The notes beneath the pieces are model-generated. The model searched no databases, was not told where the DNA came from, and saw nothing but the letters and a program-made list of their open reading frames with translations. A stretch of 64,000 nucleotides of DNA, from NCBI GenBank assembly GCA_006969745.1, contig CP030886.1, positions 1,461,234 through 1,525,233 on the forward strand, in the 5' to 3' direction. Below are positions 38,734 to 47,984 of the stretch, piece by piece; positions within the stretch are counted from its first letter, which is position 1, and each line of letters opens with the position of its first letter. Both the position numbers and the translations under genes were made by a program. This DNA comes from Cytophagaceae bacterium. GTDB taxonomy: Bacteria > Bacteroidota > Bacteroidia > Cytophagales > Cyclobacteriaceae.

Positions 38734-40817
38734 AAGTTGATCACTGCACCCAAATATCCCGTCCGCTGAGAAAATAGGTTGAGTTCTCTTTCAGAATAAT
38801 CAGCATTGTATTCAAAACTGCGAACATTGGCCCTATCGAACACATTATTTAAGCTGGCAAAGGCGATAATGTTCATCTTTTCCGAAATCGTGAAAATCTT
38901 ACTCACAGAAACTCCAACGTTGGAATAAGGAGCCAATCGAATTGGCTGCTCGCTATAGCTAGGCTCAAAGGCATCAAGTGTGCCGTCATAGTTTGCCGAT
39001 GTTACTTCGGAGAGTGTGGTTCCTTCCCGAGCAACAATGGTTGATTCAATTGTCCAGAACCTGCCAGGGGAATACGAGATATTACCGCGAATGAAATAGG
39101 ATAAGTCATAGGTATATCTGTCCTGCGTGCTCTCGGCATCCAGAAAGGTAAAAGATCCCGACGCACTGAGTTTCGATGAAAGTCTGTAATTGGTGAAAAA
39201 CTCAGCTCCTCTTGCCGTATATTTTACCTTATCGATTGCCCCTGTTTTATCAAACAAACTTACTGCCAGTTCTAATCCATTTTTATTTCTTTTAATATCT
39301 ATTGATTGCTGCGTGCTTTCCGAATCAAAAGGCTCACCAGTGTTTTCCATAAGGCCATTTTTATGGTATACTCCGGTTCCAAGCGTGACAGTCCACTCCT
39401 CATCTGAGTAAGAAACATTTGCCTGTCTGCTCAAGTAGCCGGCTATATCGTCGGTGGGAATATTCTTTCGAAGGCCAGCTCCAAAAGCAATCCGATCTGA
39501 AACAAAATATTTAAAATAGGAGTAGCCCTCAAGTACCTTTACATGTGCCTCTTCATCCAGATCTATGGTAGGATGATTAGTATTTAAAGCATATCCAAAC
39601 TCGTGGAAATTTCCGAGTACTGTAGAAAAACGTGAATCATAACTTACCCCTGTCTTCAAACTGTATCTGGTTTTTGAAAGTAGATAATTGGCACCAATAA
39701 AAAAGTCCCTCTTCTTCACATTAAAGGCTACATTGGAGTATGTGTAGTCGCCATTACTATAGCTCATTCCGTTGTTCACGCTCAGCGACCCTTTCCCTAT
39801 TGGTTTTTCTATAGTAGAAATCACGAAGGTTCTTTGCTTTCGCTGATCAAATATCCCTTTAAATGAAGGGTGTCTAAAATTGAATTGATAACCTTCTGTA
39901 ACGGAATAGCTCAAAACCTTCCATGAGACCAAACTCCCATTGCCATACCAATACAAGCCCAAGTCATTTGAAGTAAAAGATTCGATGTCTTCCAATGCTT
40001 CCTCATTCAGTAGCTTTATAGGCCCGCTTGGCTGCCAGTTGGTAAAAAGCTTAAAGCTCTGTTTATCATTCAACTTTTGTTCTCGAGAATATCCAATGTT
40101 TGCTAAACTGACCACTAAGGAATTGGAATTGCCATCCAGCACTCGATCATCTGTCTCCATGGCTATTATTCCAGATGTGACATTGCCAAACTCCAATGGA
40201 GGATTGCCCGGAAACACCGTTACCCCTTTTATAATGGCCGTATTGAAGATGCTAAAAGTACCAATACCATTGAGCTGAGAATAACGTACCGCATCATAAA
40301 TGGGCACGTTATTCATAAAAACGCCTGTTTCTAGTGGGCTACTTCCTCGCAAGCTGATATTGGCAGATTCATCAGTGGTGGTGGCTGAGGGTAAAGAGTT
40401 TACAGCAAGGATAGGATCTGCCTTTGCCGCCGGATTTGTATAAATATCAATTTTCTTGATCTCCATATACTTGAATTCTTCTGCAATCAACGGTTTGGCA
40501 GTCACGACCACTGTTTCTCCAACTGTCTGTATTTCAATTAATTCAATATTCATGGTAGTAGAAACTGGAACGATTTGTTCCCGAAACCCTACATATGAAA
40601 CAATTAGTGAATCTTCCATGTCAGCTTTTTCCAGATCTAAACTAAACCTACCTTCAACATCGGTTATCGCTCCTTTTCTCCAGTTTTTAAGCAAGTAGAC
40701 ATGCGCACCAATCAATCCCTCTTTAGATTTTGAATCAACTATTCTTCCAGAGGCAGCGTACTGAGAAAAGAGACTGCTGGAAATAAATAAAAGCAGTATG
40801 GAGAAGGCCGTTTTCAT
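38730..40817 (-). CDS. TonB-dependent receptor
   Basis: 695 aa. Signal peptide, a carboxypeptidase-regulatory-like beta domain (ASGRIVDSKSKEGLIGAHVYLLKNWRKGAITDVEGRFSLDL, residues 20-105), a plug (IDIYTNPAAKADPILAVNSLPSATTTDESANISLRGSSPLETGVFMNNVPIYDA) and a barrel ending in a long aromatic strand (GYLGAVINF). It is shorter than SusC proteins and has no SusD partner. The ATGA overlap with the TPR gene and an operator in front of that gene place it under the small winged-helix regulator. The substrate is unknown. Confidence 0.9.
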   Translation of the reverse strand: MKTAFSILLLFISSSLFSQYAASGRIVDSKSKEGLIGAHVYLLKNWRKGAITDVEGRFSLDLEKADMEDSLIVSYVGFREQIVPVSTTMNIELIEIQTVGETVVVTAKPLIAEEFKYMEIKKIDIYTNPAAKADPILAVNSLPSATTTDESANISLRGSSPLETGVFMNNVPIYDAVRYSQLNGIGTFSIFNTAIIKGVTVFPGNPPLEFGNVTSGIIAMETDDRVLDGNSNSLVVSLANIGYSREQKLNDKQSFKLFTNWQPSGPIKLLNEEALEDIESFTSNDLGLYWYGNGSLVSWKVLSYSVTEGYQFNFRHPSFKGIFDQRKQRTFVISTIEKPIGKGSLSVNNGMSYSNGDYTYSNVAFNVKKRDFFIGANYLLSKTRYSLKTGVSYDSRFSTVLGNFHEFGYALNTNHPTIDLDEEAHVKVLEGYSYFKYFVSDRIAFGAGLRKNIPTDDIAGYLSRQANVSYSDEEWTVTLGTGVYHKNGLMENTGEPFDSESTQQSIDIKRNKNGLELAVSLFDKTGAIDKVKYTARGAEFFTNYRLSSKLSASGSFTFLDAESTQDRYTYDLSYFIRGNISYSPGRFWTIESTIVAREGTTLSEVTSANYDGTLDAFEPSYSEQPIRLAPYSNVGVSVSKIFTISEKMNIIAFASLNNVFDRANVRSFEYNADYSERELNLFSQRTGYLGAVINF

Positions 40818-41515
40818 AGTTTTTTAAATTGTGCCAAAGTGGCCTTTGCCCAATGATATTGAGGTTCCATTGCTATGGCTTTTTCCAAAATAGCTTCAGC
40901 TTTTTCTCTTTCCTCCACTTTATTGTAGGCCATTGCCAGACCCATATGAGTATCCATATACAACCAATTTTCATCGGTCTCACCAGTCTCATACAATTCA
41001 ATGGCTTTTTCAAATGCCGCTACTGCCTCCTTGGCATCTCCCCCAAACATTTCCGGAGTATACAGCTTCGATCCGCCGTAGAGTTTTTGCACAAGCGGAG
41101 AATCAGGTGATAAGCGAATTGCTTCGTCCATAAGTGATGAACTTTTCATACCATATAGCATGCCTTTCATCGGGCTATATGCCATTACTAAGCCATATAC
41201 AGAGGAAAGCACTGCATGGGCCTCAGCATGCTCAGAATTCTCCTCTATAATTTCTTTCAGCAAATCAATGGTCTGGTCCACGTTATCCTTGAAAGTCTCT
41301 TCGTCTTGAGTAGCCATTGTGTTGTTCAGCAAACCATACATAGCCATGGCCTTTTCGAAACTCTGCTCTCCGCTTTCCTTTTCCGCCAGGGCAATGCTTT
41401 TTTCCCACATGGTTTTGCTAGCGTTTAGGTAGCCTGCATATTGAAGTTCTTTAGATGTTTGTGCTGACGATAGCCCTGCTATCATTAGCATTGATATTGT
41501 TAATAACTTTTTCAT
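40814..41515 (-). CDS. Periplasmic TPR-repeat protein
   Basis: 233 aa with a signal peptide (ISMLMIAGLSSAQ) and helical TPR repeats (about 55-110 and 165-230: AKEAVAAFEKAIELYETGE, EREKAEAILEKAIAMEPQYHWAKATLAQF). First gene of the TPR-TonB receptor unit. Such TPR proteins next to TonB receptors are frequent in Bacteroidota and may scaffold the receptor in the periplasm. Confidence 0.8.
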   Translation of the reverse strand: MKKLLTISMLMIAGLSSAQTSKELQYAGYLNASKTMWEKSIALAEKESGEQSFEKAMAMYGLLNNTMATQDEETFKDNVDQTIDLLKEIIEENSEHAEAHAVLSSVYGLVMAYSPMKGMLYGMKSSSLMDEAIRLSPDSPLVQKLYGGSKLYTPEMFGGDAKEAVAAFEKAIELYETGETDENWLYMDTHMGLAMAYNKVEEREKAEAILEKAIAMEPQYHWAKATLAQFKKL

Positions 41516-41532
41516 AATTAATAATTATTAAA

Positions 41533-41553
41533 GTAGTTTATTTTATAAACTAC
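41533..41553. promoter_or_regulatory. Operator-like dyad before the TPR-TonB receptor genes
   Basis: Perfect 9-bp inverted repeat: GTAGTTTAT (41533-41541), spacer TTT, ATAAACTAC (41545-41553), followed by ATATTTAAAA. The same motif with its flanking sequence recurs at 42464-42482 before the regulator operon, so both are likely sites for the winged-helix protein encoded between them. Confidence 0.72.
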
Positions 41554-41568
41554 ATATTTAAAAAAATT

Positions 41569-41853
41569 TTATTCGATGTATTGTTTCAGATTATTCACAT
41601 AATCTTCAAATGCTTTGATTCCAACTTTCGTAATACTGCAGGTGGTGAGCGGCTTCTTTCCTTTAAAAGACTTTGTCACACTTATATATCCAGCACTTGA
41701 AAGCTTATCTAGCTGTACACTTAGATTTCCAGCTGTTGCCCCGGTCTTTTCCTTGATGAACACAAACTCGGCAGAGTCTACTCCTATCAGAAGGGACATG
41801 ATAGCCAACCTCAACTGAGAATGTAGTAACGGATCTAATTGGGCAAAACTCAT
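41569..41853 (-). CDS. Small winged-helix transcriptional regulator
   Basis: 94 aa, a single winged-helix domain: LHSQLRLAIMSLLIGVDSAEFVFIKEKTGATAGNLSVQLDKLSSAGYISVTKSFKGKKPLTTCSITKVGIKAFEDYVN, of the PadR/MarR-like HTH_27 type. Its ATG overlaps the stop of the membrane-protein gene upstream (ATGA). Identical dyads before this operon and before the TPR-TonB receptor genes suggest it represses both. No ligand domain is present, so the membrane partner may carry the signal. Confidence 0.85.
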   Translation of the reverse strand: MSFAQLDPLLHSQLRLAIMSLLIGVDSAEFVFIKEKTGATAGNLSVQLDKLSSAGYISVTKSFKGKKPLTTCSITKVGIKAFEDYVNNLKQYIE

Positions 41854-42422
41854 TTTTCTGCTTTTCTAAGTAAATATCCCGGGATCAAATAGCCTGCTAA
41901 TATACCAACCGCACCAACTAAATATTGATCCAGAGGTGGCAAATTAAACGCAATGATACTAGCAGCCCATAATGCCAATCCTCCCATTACTAGTGGGCTA
42001 AATCGTAATGCTTGCCCTGATATAAAGGTTCCTATCCCTGCAAAAACCAAGATGATGGCGTTCACATTATAGTTTACATCTGACATGAAGAAGAGGATGA
42101 TAAGTACCCCAATGAAAACAGCCAGCCATATCTGACTATACAGTCTATCCAGGTGACTTTTAACTTTGGCATCTTTGCTTCTCTTGGCTCCATGCACCAT
42201 GGATACTATAGCTGCAGGAATAGTGAGAATCCAAACAATGTATGGATAATCCAACCAATCATACTTCGCAATAAGGTAATGCCCGATATTAGCTATCATG
42301 ACTACCCATCCCCAAAGTAGAAAGTAAAAACTCCCTCCTTTAGCTACGTTTCGTTTAGCCTGACCAATCATATCAGTGATTAGCGCTAAACTCTCGTCTT
42401 TTGATAATTCTTTGTTACTCAT
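41850..42422 (-). CDS. Hydrophobic membrane protein, partner of the winged-helix regulator
   Basis: 190 aa from the ATG at 42422 (an earlier in-frame codon at 42455 would place the start inside the predicted -7 box). About six hydrophobic segments; a short cytosolic N-terminus (MSNKELSKDESLALITDMIGQAK). No family recognised. Co-transcribed with and overlapping the regulator gene, it is a plausible sensor or anti-regulator. Confidence 0.72.
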   Translation of the reverse strand: MSNKELSKDESLALITDMIGQAKRNVAKGGSFYFLLWGWVVMIANIGHYLIAKYDWLDYPYIVWILTIPAAIVSMVHGAKRSKDAKVKSHLDRLYSQIWLAVFIGVLIILFFMSDVNYNVNAIILVFAGIGTFISGQALRFSPLVMGGLALWAASIIAFNLPPLDQYLVGAVGILAGYLIPGYLLRKAEK

Positions 42423-42452
42423 AATTTTATAGATTTTACTATAAATACGTAG

Positions 42453-42484
42453 CAAATATAAATTAGTTTATATTATAAACCAAA
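42453..42484 (-). promoter_or_regulatory. Promoter with embedded operator for the membrane-protein/regulator operon
   Basis: On the minus strand: TTTG (42484-42481), a 20-bp spacer, TATATTTG (TAnnTTTG, 42460-42453). The spacer contains GTTTAT-AAT-ATAAAC (minus strand), the same dyad as at 41533-41553. Repressor bound here would block the polymerase, a layout that fits autoregulation. Confidence 0.75.
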
Positions 42485-42495
42485 TATTTAAAATA

Positions 42496-42519
42496 AAGGG
42501 ACAGCTCACACTATCCCTT
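42496..42519 (-). terminator. Terminator after clpC
   Basis: On the minus strand AAGGGA (42519-42514), a 12-base loop, TCCCTT (42501-42496), then TATTTTAAATATTTG. It ends the clpC transcript just before the operator region of the next operon. Confidence 0.6.
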
Positions 42520-42524
42520 CTTTC

Positions 42525-45086
42525 TTATTTTTCTTTCTTATCCTGTGCTTTGGATGCTTTCTTTTTCTTAAGCTTGATATTCAGCTCTTCTTTCTTACCA
42601 TCCCAATCTGCAACTAAAGAATCACCCTCCTGGATTTCACCCTTCAGAATCTCCTCGGCAACCGGATCTTCCAGGTGCTTCTGGATAGCCCGTGCCAATG
42701 GTCTTGCTCCATATTGAGGGTCATATCCTTTATCAGCTAAGAATTCTTTCGCTTTCTTAGTCAACTCTATGCCATATCCAAGATCAGTAATTCTCGAGAA
42801 TAGTTTACCCAATGTTATATCTATAATCTTGAAGATATCTTCTTTCTCCAGCGAATTGAAAATGATTACATCATCGAGCCTATTCAAGAATTCTGGACTG
42901 AAGGTTTTCTTTAAGGCATTTTGTATGGTTGACTTCATAATATCATCCATGCTGTCTTTTCTGCTTTGTGTCGCAAAACCAATCCCTGCTCCGAAATCTT
43001 TCAAGTCTCTAACTCCAATATTGGAAGTCATGATTATCAATGTATTTCGGAAGTCAACCTTACGTCCCAGGCCATCTGTAAGTACGCCATCATCAAGTAC
43101 CTGAAGAAGTATGTTAAATACATCAGGATGTGCCTTCTCTATCTCATCTAACAGAACAACGCTATATGGTTTTCTTCTTACTTTTTCAGTAAGCTGACCG
43201 CCTTCTTCATAACCTACATATCCCGGAGGCGCTCCAACCAATCGTGAAACGGAGAATTTCTCCATGTATTCACTCATATCTATTCTAATCAGGGAATCTT
43301 CTTTGTCAAAGAGGAAACTTGATAGCACTTTGGCCATCTCGGTCTTACCTACACCTGTTGGTCCCAGGAACACGAATGAGCCAATTGGCTTCTTCGGATC
43401 TTTCAACCCAACTCTTGTACGCTGTATCGCTTTCGATAATTTCCTTATCGCCTCTTGCTGACCGATTACCTGACCTTCAAGGTCTTTGCCCATCGTCACC
43501 AGTTTAGCGCTTTCATTCTCAGCAATGCGTTTGGTAGGAATACCAGTCATCATTGCAATTACATCCGCCACATTATCTTCTCCTACCTCGTACCTTTTTG
43601 TTTTCGTTTCTTCTTCCCATCTCGTTTTCTCATCTTCCAGTTGAGCAATAAGTTTTTTCTCCTTATCTCTTAGCTGTGCAGCCTCCTCATATTTTTGGCT
43701 TTTCACCACCTTATTTTTCTCTTTCTTCACATCTTCTATCTGCTCCTCTAATTCCGTGATGATTTTAGGAACGTTGATGTTATTGATATGGACACGAGCT
43801 CCTGCCTCGTCCATCACATCAATAGCCTTATCCGGTAAGAATCGATCAGATATATATCGATCTGATAATGTAACACACGCTTTGATTGCTTCTGGTGTAT
43901 AATTTACATGGTGATGATTTTCATATTTATCCTTGATGTTCTCAAGGATTTGATGTGTTTCCTCAGGTGAAGTAGCATCTACCATCACCATTTGAAAACG
44001 ACGAGCAAGCGCTCCGTCTTTTTCAATATATTGTCTGTACTCATCAAGCGTAGTTGCACCTATGCATTGAATCTCACCTCTTGCGAGTGCAGGCTTAAAC
44101 ATGTTTGATGCATCTAGCGAACCAGAAGCTCCGCCTGCTCCAACGATGGTGTGAAGCTCATCTATAAAAAGAATAACTTCAGGAGATTTTTCGATCTCAT
44201 TCATTACCGCTTTCATTCGCTCCTCAAACTGTCCACGGTATTTAGTGCCAGCTACCAATGATGCAAGATCAAGAGTAACTACTCGTTTTCCGAAAAGAAT
44301 ACGAGACACTTTCTTTTGCACAATTCTTAGTGCCAGTCCTTCCGCTATTGCGGTTTTACCTACACCCGGTTCTCCAATAAGAATTGGATTGTTTTTCTTT
44401 CTTCTACTTAAAACCTGAGCAACACGCTCAATTTCTTTTTCTCTTCCAATGATTGGATCGAGCTTATCTTCTTCGGCCAGTTTTGTTAAATCTCTTCCGA
44501 AATTGTCAAGTACCGGAGTTCGTGATTTTTCGTTTCCTTTTTCCTTGCCGGAAGTTGACCTGCCAGAACCTCTTGGACTGCTTGAGTACAACTCTTCTCC
44601 TTCATCGTTTGGATCGTCAGTGTCTGCAGAAGCCATTGGGTTTTCTGTTTGATACTCGAGCATCTCTTTTACCAAATCATAATTCACCTCAAATTTTTCC
44701 AGTATCTGTGTGGCCAGATTATCTTCATCTCTGAGAATTGATAATAATAAATGCTCAGTTCCAATGAGAGCACTTTTGAAGATTTTAGCTTCCAAATATG
44801 TGATCTTAAGTACTTTTTCTGATTGACGTGTGAGTGGAATGTTTGCCAGATTTTTAACATTACTGGTAGCCGTTCCTTTAGTTGCCTGTTCTATCGCAGA
44901 GCGTAACTCTTTCATGGATAAACCAAGCTTTTTCATTACGCTTACAGCCACTCCTTCTCCCTCTCTTATCATACCCAGTAAGAGGTGCTCTGTGCCAATA
45001 TAATCATGACCCAATCTCAGCGCTTCTTCTCTGCTTAATGAGATAACTTCTTTGACTCTATTTGAAAATTTTGCCTCTTTTGACAT
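42525..45086 (-). CDS. clpC: ATP-dependent Clp protease ATP-binding subunit ClpC
   Basis: 853 aa. N-terminal double Clp repeat (about 5-75 and 80-145), a linker, AAA1 with Walker A GEPGVGKT (238-245), a UVR/M-domain segment (KYEEAAQLRDKEKKL), AAA2 with GPTGVGKT and the D2 small domain, ending with a lysine-rich tail. It unfolds substrates for ClpP in the cytosol. Like other ClpC it keeps a short middle domain, unlike ClpB. It is a single-gene unit between terminators. Confidence 0.96.
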   Translation of the reverse strand: MSKEAKFSNRVKEVISLSREEALRLGHDYIGTEHLLLGMIREGEGVAVSVMKKLGLSMKELRSAIEQATKGTATSNVKNLANIPLTRQSEKVLKITYLEAKIFKSALIGTEHLLLSILRDEDNLATQILEKFEVNYDLVKEMLEYQTENPMASADTDDPNDEGEELYSSSPRGSGRSTSGKEKGNEKSRTPVLDNFGRDLTKLAEEDKLDPIIGREKEIERVAQVLSRRKKNNPILIGEPGVGKTAIAEGLALRIVQKKVSRILFGKRVVTLDLASLVAGTKYRGQFEERMKAVMNEIEKSPEVILFIDELHTIVGAGGASGSLDASNMFKPALARGEIQCIGATTLDEYRQYIEKDGALARRFQMVMVDATSPEETHQILENIKDKYENHHHVNYTPEAIKACVTLSDRYISDRFLPDKAIDVMDEAGARVHINNINVPKIITELEEQIEDVKKEKNKVVKSQKYEEAAQLRDKEKKLIAQLEDEKTRWEEETKTKRYEVGEDNVADVIAMMTGIPTKRIAENESAKLVTMGKDLEGQVIGQQEAIRKLSKAIQRTRVGLKDPKKPIGSFVFLGPTGVGKTEMAKVLSSFLFDKEDSLIRIDMSEYMEKFSVSRLVGAPPGYVGYEEGGQLTEKVRRKPYSVVLLDEIEKAHPDVFNILLQVLDDGVLTDGLGRKVDFRNTLIIMTSNIGVRDLKDFGAGIGFATQSRKDSMDDIMKSTIQNALKKTFSPEFLNRLDDVIIFNSLEKEDIFKIIDITLGKLFSRITDLGYGIELTKKAKEFLADKGYDPQYGARPLARAIQKHLEDPVAEEILKGEIQEGDSLVADWDGKKEELNIKLKKKKASKAQDKKEK

Positions 45087-45119
45087 GCGTTTAGCCTTTC
45101 GCTTTTTAGTAAAAATATA

Positions 45120-45139
45120 GGATATACGAAGAAATATCC
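45120..45139 (-). terminator. Weak hairpin between the WbqC-like gene and clpC
   Basis: On the minus strand GGATAT (45139-45134), an 8-base loop, ATATCC (45125-45120), then TATATTTTT. Could end the Sua5/WbqC-like transcript before clpC. The stem is short and AT-rich. Confidence 0.4.
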
Positions 45140-45230
45140 TTTTTATATAGATGAAAAAACGCGAGCAATTTCAGATTTGTTCAATATCTCGTCGAAATAC
45201 TTCAAGTACTTCAATTTTGCTGCAGTCTGA

Positions 45231-45848
45231 TCAATTTCCTTGGGTTGAGTTGTTCAAAATCTGTGCCGCATTGGGACCTTCACACATGATCAAATCTACA
45301 ATACTCAAATTTGGAACAAAGGTATCACCAAAAAGCTGGGTGTAGGGTGACTCCTTATACATTTTTCGATCAGAAAATGGTTTCTTGGGACTGATCTGAT
45401 TTCTGAAATCATTCTCATGGTGAATTTGAAAGCTTTCAGTAAATGATATTTCAACATCCAACTGAAGAATCTTGAGGCATATTTTTAGAAATTCCAGGTT
45501 TAAATCAATTAATCGATCGTGCTTTTTGTCCCATACTGATTTAAACTCATCGCTGAAATATTCAAAGAACGGAGCTTTCCCGTAACCTGAATAAAAAGCT
45601 CCCCAATGATCCTTGACCCATCGCTGAGAATAATTGATCTTCACTTCTTTGGTCGGGTCACCATTGGAATAACTTAATGGTACTATTAATGGTTGAACTT
45701 TATTGGACGTTAGAAAATAGGCACGGTTCCGAAAGGTTTGCTTCTGAAATGAATCATTTATTTCAATGTTTATTTCGTCGTGCCGTGAAAGAAGTGTAAA
45801 ATATTCCAGACTTCCCAAATAGTGGAGTTCAATTACAATTTTACTCAT
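45231..45848 (-). CDS. WbqC-family protein
   Basis: 205 aa from the ATG at 45848, overlapping the Sua5-like gene by 4 bp (a longer frame to 45908 is out of register with conservation). WbqC pattern: an early [62 protein letters not shown] and late [13 protein letters not shown]. Named from O-antigen clusters of E. coli, but widespread as single genes in Bacteroidota; biochemical role unknown. Confidence 0.87.
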   Translation of the reverse strand: MSKIVIELHYLGSLEYFTLLSRHDEINIEINDSFQKQTFRNRAYFLTSNKVQPLIVPLSYSNGDPTKEVKINYSQRWVKDHWGAFYSGYGKAPFFEYFSDEFKSVWDKKHDRLIDLNLEFLKICLKILQLDVEISFTESFQIHHENDFRNQISPKKPFSDRKMYKESPYTQLFGDTFVPNLSIVDLIMCEGPNAAQILNNSTQGN

Positions 45849-46471
45849 CCGACTATGTTCACATCTCCCATTCCTTCTCTTATTATTTCTGGCCCACCAC
45901 CTGTACAATCAATAACCGTACTGGGGTGAACTTGCCCATATCCACCATCTACTACAACATCCACCAAGTTTTTAAAGTCTTCATAAATGATTTCAGGGTC
46001 TGTTGCATGATCATGAATTTCATCATCATGGATTGAGGTTGTGATGATTGGGTTTCCCAATTCCTTTACTATCTCACGGGGAATGCTATTATCCGGAATT
46101 CGAATTCCTACCGTTCTCTTCTTCACATTCAAAATCTTGGGGACTTTAGATGATGATTCCAAAATGAATGTATATGGCCCCGGAAGTGCCTTCTTCATCA
46201 ACTTGAAAGTTGGTGTGTCCAAATGCTTTGTATATTCTGAAATGTGACTCAGATCGTAGCAGATAAAGGAAAGATTCAAATGTTTCCCTTTTATTCCTTT
46301 TATCTGCCTTATTCTTTCTATTGCCTTTTGATTGAAGATATCGCAACCCAAACCATACACGGTATCAGTTGGATAAATGATTACACCACCTTCTCTTAAA
46401 ACCTTAACGATTTCGACAATTTTTCGACGCTCGGGATTTTCGGGATACAACTTTATAAACGCAGCAGTCAT
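45845..46471 (-). CDS. Sua5/YciO/YrdC-family protein (probable L-threonylcarbamoyladenylate synthase)
   Basis: 208 aa with the YrdC fold: [57 protein letters not shown] and a C-terminal STVIDCTG. The segment where true TsaC has KxRP reads KGKHLNLSF, so it is closer to the YciO branch, whose activity as the tRNA t6A enzyme is less certain. Downstream WbqC-like gene overlaps by 4 bp. Confidence 0.85.
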   Translation of the reverse strand: MTAAFIKLYPENPERRKIVEIVKVLREGGVIIYPTDTVYGLGCDIFNQKAIERIRQIKGIKGKHLNLSFICYDLSHISEYTKHLDTPTFKLMKKALPGPYTFILESSSKVPKILNVKKRTVGIRIPDNSIPREIVKELGNPIITTSIHDDEIHDHATDPEIIYEDFKNLVDVVVDGGYGQVHPSTVIDCTGGGPEIIREGMGDVNIVG

Positions 46472-46670
46472 AGAAAATTAAATTCTCAACAGTAACAATT
46501 TACTAAAAGAGCCAAAAAACAGCGATTTCAAAATCAAATTATCAAAATGTTGAGCTTATCCAGTATGGATTAATTTATTTTGCGGAAAATTTAAATGTCT
46601 TCTTTGGGGATATACTTCCAATAATGTGACATTAAGTTTTCAAGAAAAGACTTTATAAGAACAAACTGCA

Positions 46671-47984
46671 ATGTCAGAAAAATCAACAATCCAAAAGCCC
46701 AACGGCAAACTAGGAATTTTAACACCTGGAATGGGAGCTGTAGCCACCACATTCATGGCTGGTGTACTTAGCATACGAAAAGGCCTTTCAGATCCAATAG
46801 GTTCTTTAACCCAAATGGGAACCATCCGTCTTGGCAAAAGGACTGAGAAAAGAAATCCACTCATTAAGGATTTCGTTCCTCTGGCAGCCCTGGAAGACGT
46901 AGCTCTTGGAGGCTGGGATCTTTATGAAGACAATGCATATGAGGCAGCAATGCATGCAAAAGTTCTGGATAAAGACCTCCTGAATGACCTGAAAGATGAG
47001 CTTGAGAAAATCAAGCCAATGAAGGCAGTCTTTGACAAGAACTACGTAAAGAGGCTGGAAGGAAGTCACGTGAAGAAGGGTGCCAATAAGATGGAGCTGG
47101 CTGAAATGTTGATGGAAGACATTGAAAACTTCAAGAAAGAGAATAATTGTGAGCGTGTAGTGATGGTTTGGTGTGGGTCAACTGAAATTTACATTGAAGA
47201 AAGTGATGTGCACTCTACTATCGAAAAATTTGAAGAGGGTCTTAGAAACAACGACCCGAACATACCTCCAAGCATGATCTACGCCTACGCTGCGATCAAA
47301 CTAGGTGTTCCGTATGCTAATGGTGCTCCTAACCTCTCATGTGATGTAGACTGTTTGGTTGAGCTTGCAAAGCAAACAGGCGCTCCGATCGCAGGAAAAG
47401 ATTTTAAAACGGGACAGACTTTAATGAAAACCATTCTTGCGCCAGGACTTAAAGCAAGATCTTTGGGTATAGATGGTTGGTTCTCTACTAATATCCTTGG
47501 AAACCGAGATGGCGAAGTACTTGATGATCCGGATAACTTCAAAACCAAAGAAGTGTCTAAACTTGGCGTTTTGGAGCAAGTGCTTGAGCCAGAACTGCAC
47601 CCAAAACTTTATGGTAATTTATATCACAAGGTAAGAATCAACTACTACCCGCCAAGAGGCGACGATAAAGAAGGATGGGATAATATTGACATCAAAGGAT
47701 GGCTGGGATACAAAATGCAGATTAAAGTTGATTTCCTATGTAAGGATTCTATTCTTGCAGCTCCGCTTGTACTTGATCTTGCGCTCTTCCTTGATTTGGC
47801 AAAGAGATCAGAAATGAAGGGAATTCAAGAGTGGCTTTCATTCTATCTGAAGTCTCCGCAGGCTTTGAAAGGACTGAAGCCTCAGCATGATATTTTCGTT
47901 CAGCTTATGAAGCTTAAAAATACACTGCGGCACTTGGCCGGTGAAGATTTGATTACAAACTTAGGATTGGATTACTACGACTGA
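46671..47984 (+). CDS. ino1: Myo-inositol-1-phosphate synthase
   Basis: 437 aa. NAD-binding start GKLGILTPGMGAVATTFMAGVL, the conserved central PLAALEDVALGGWDLYEDN, VVMVWCGSTEI, AYAAIKLGVPYANGAPNLSCD, GKDFKTGQTLMKTILAPGLKARSLGIDGWFSTNILGNRDGEVLDD and late DKEGWDNIDIKGWLG. It isomerises glucose-6-phosphate to 1D-myo-inositol-3-phosphate, the only de novo inositol source. In gut Bacteroides this gene heads the inositol-lipid cluster. Here it is convergent and abutting a nucleotidyltransferase gene and borders the sphingolipid genes, so inositol is probably bound for lipids. Upstream, a partial promoter (TTGAGC at 46550, TTATTTTG ending 46582) is visible. Confidence 0.95.
   Translation: MSEKSTIQKPNGKLGILTPGMGAVATTFMAGVLSIRKGLSDPIGSLTQMGTIRLGKRTEKRNPLIKDFVPLAALEDVALGGWDLYEDNAYEAAMHAKVLDKDLLNDLKDELEKIKPMKAVFDKNYVKRLEGSHVKKGANKMELAEMLMEDIENFKKENNCERVVMVWCGSTEIYIEESDVHSTIEKFEEGLRNNDPNIPPSMIYAYAAIKLGVPYANGAPNLSCDVDCLVELAKQTGAPIAGKDFKTGQTLMKTILAPGLKARSLGIDGWFSTNILGNRDGEVLDDPDNFKTKEVSKLGVLEQVLEPELHPKLYGNLYHKVRINYYPPRGDDKEGWDNIDIKGWLGYKMQIKVDFLCKDSILAAPLVLDLALFLDLAKRSEMKGIQEWLSFYLKSPQALKGLKPQHDIFVQLMKLKNTLRHLAGEDLITNLGLDYYD

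Noticed and set aside
46550..46591. Full promoter call before the inositol-phosphate synthase gene
   Set aside because: TTGAGC and TTATTTTG are near but not at consensus, so it is only mentioned in the gene entry.
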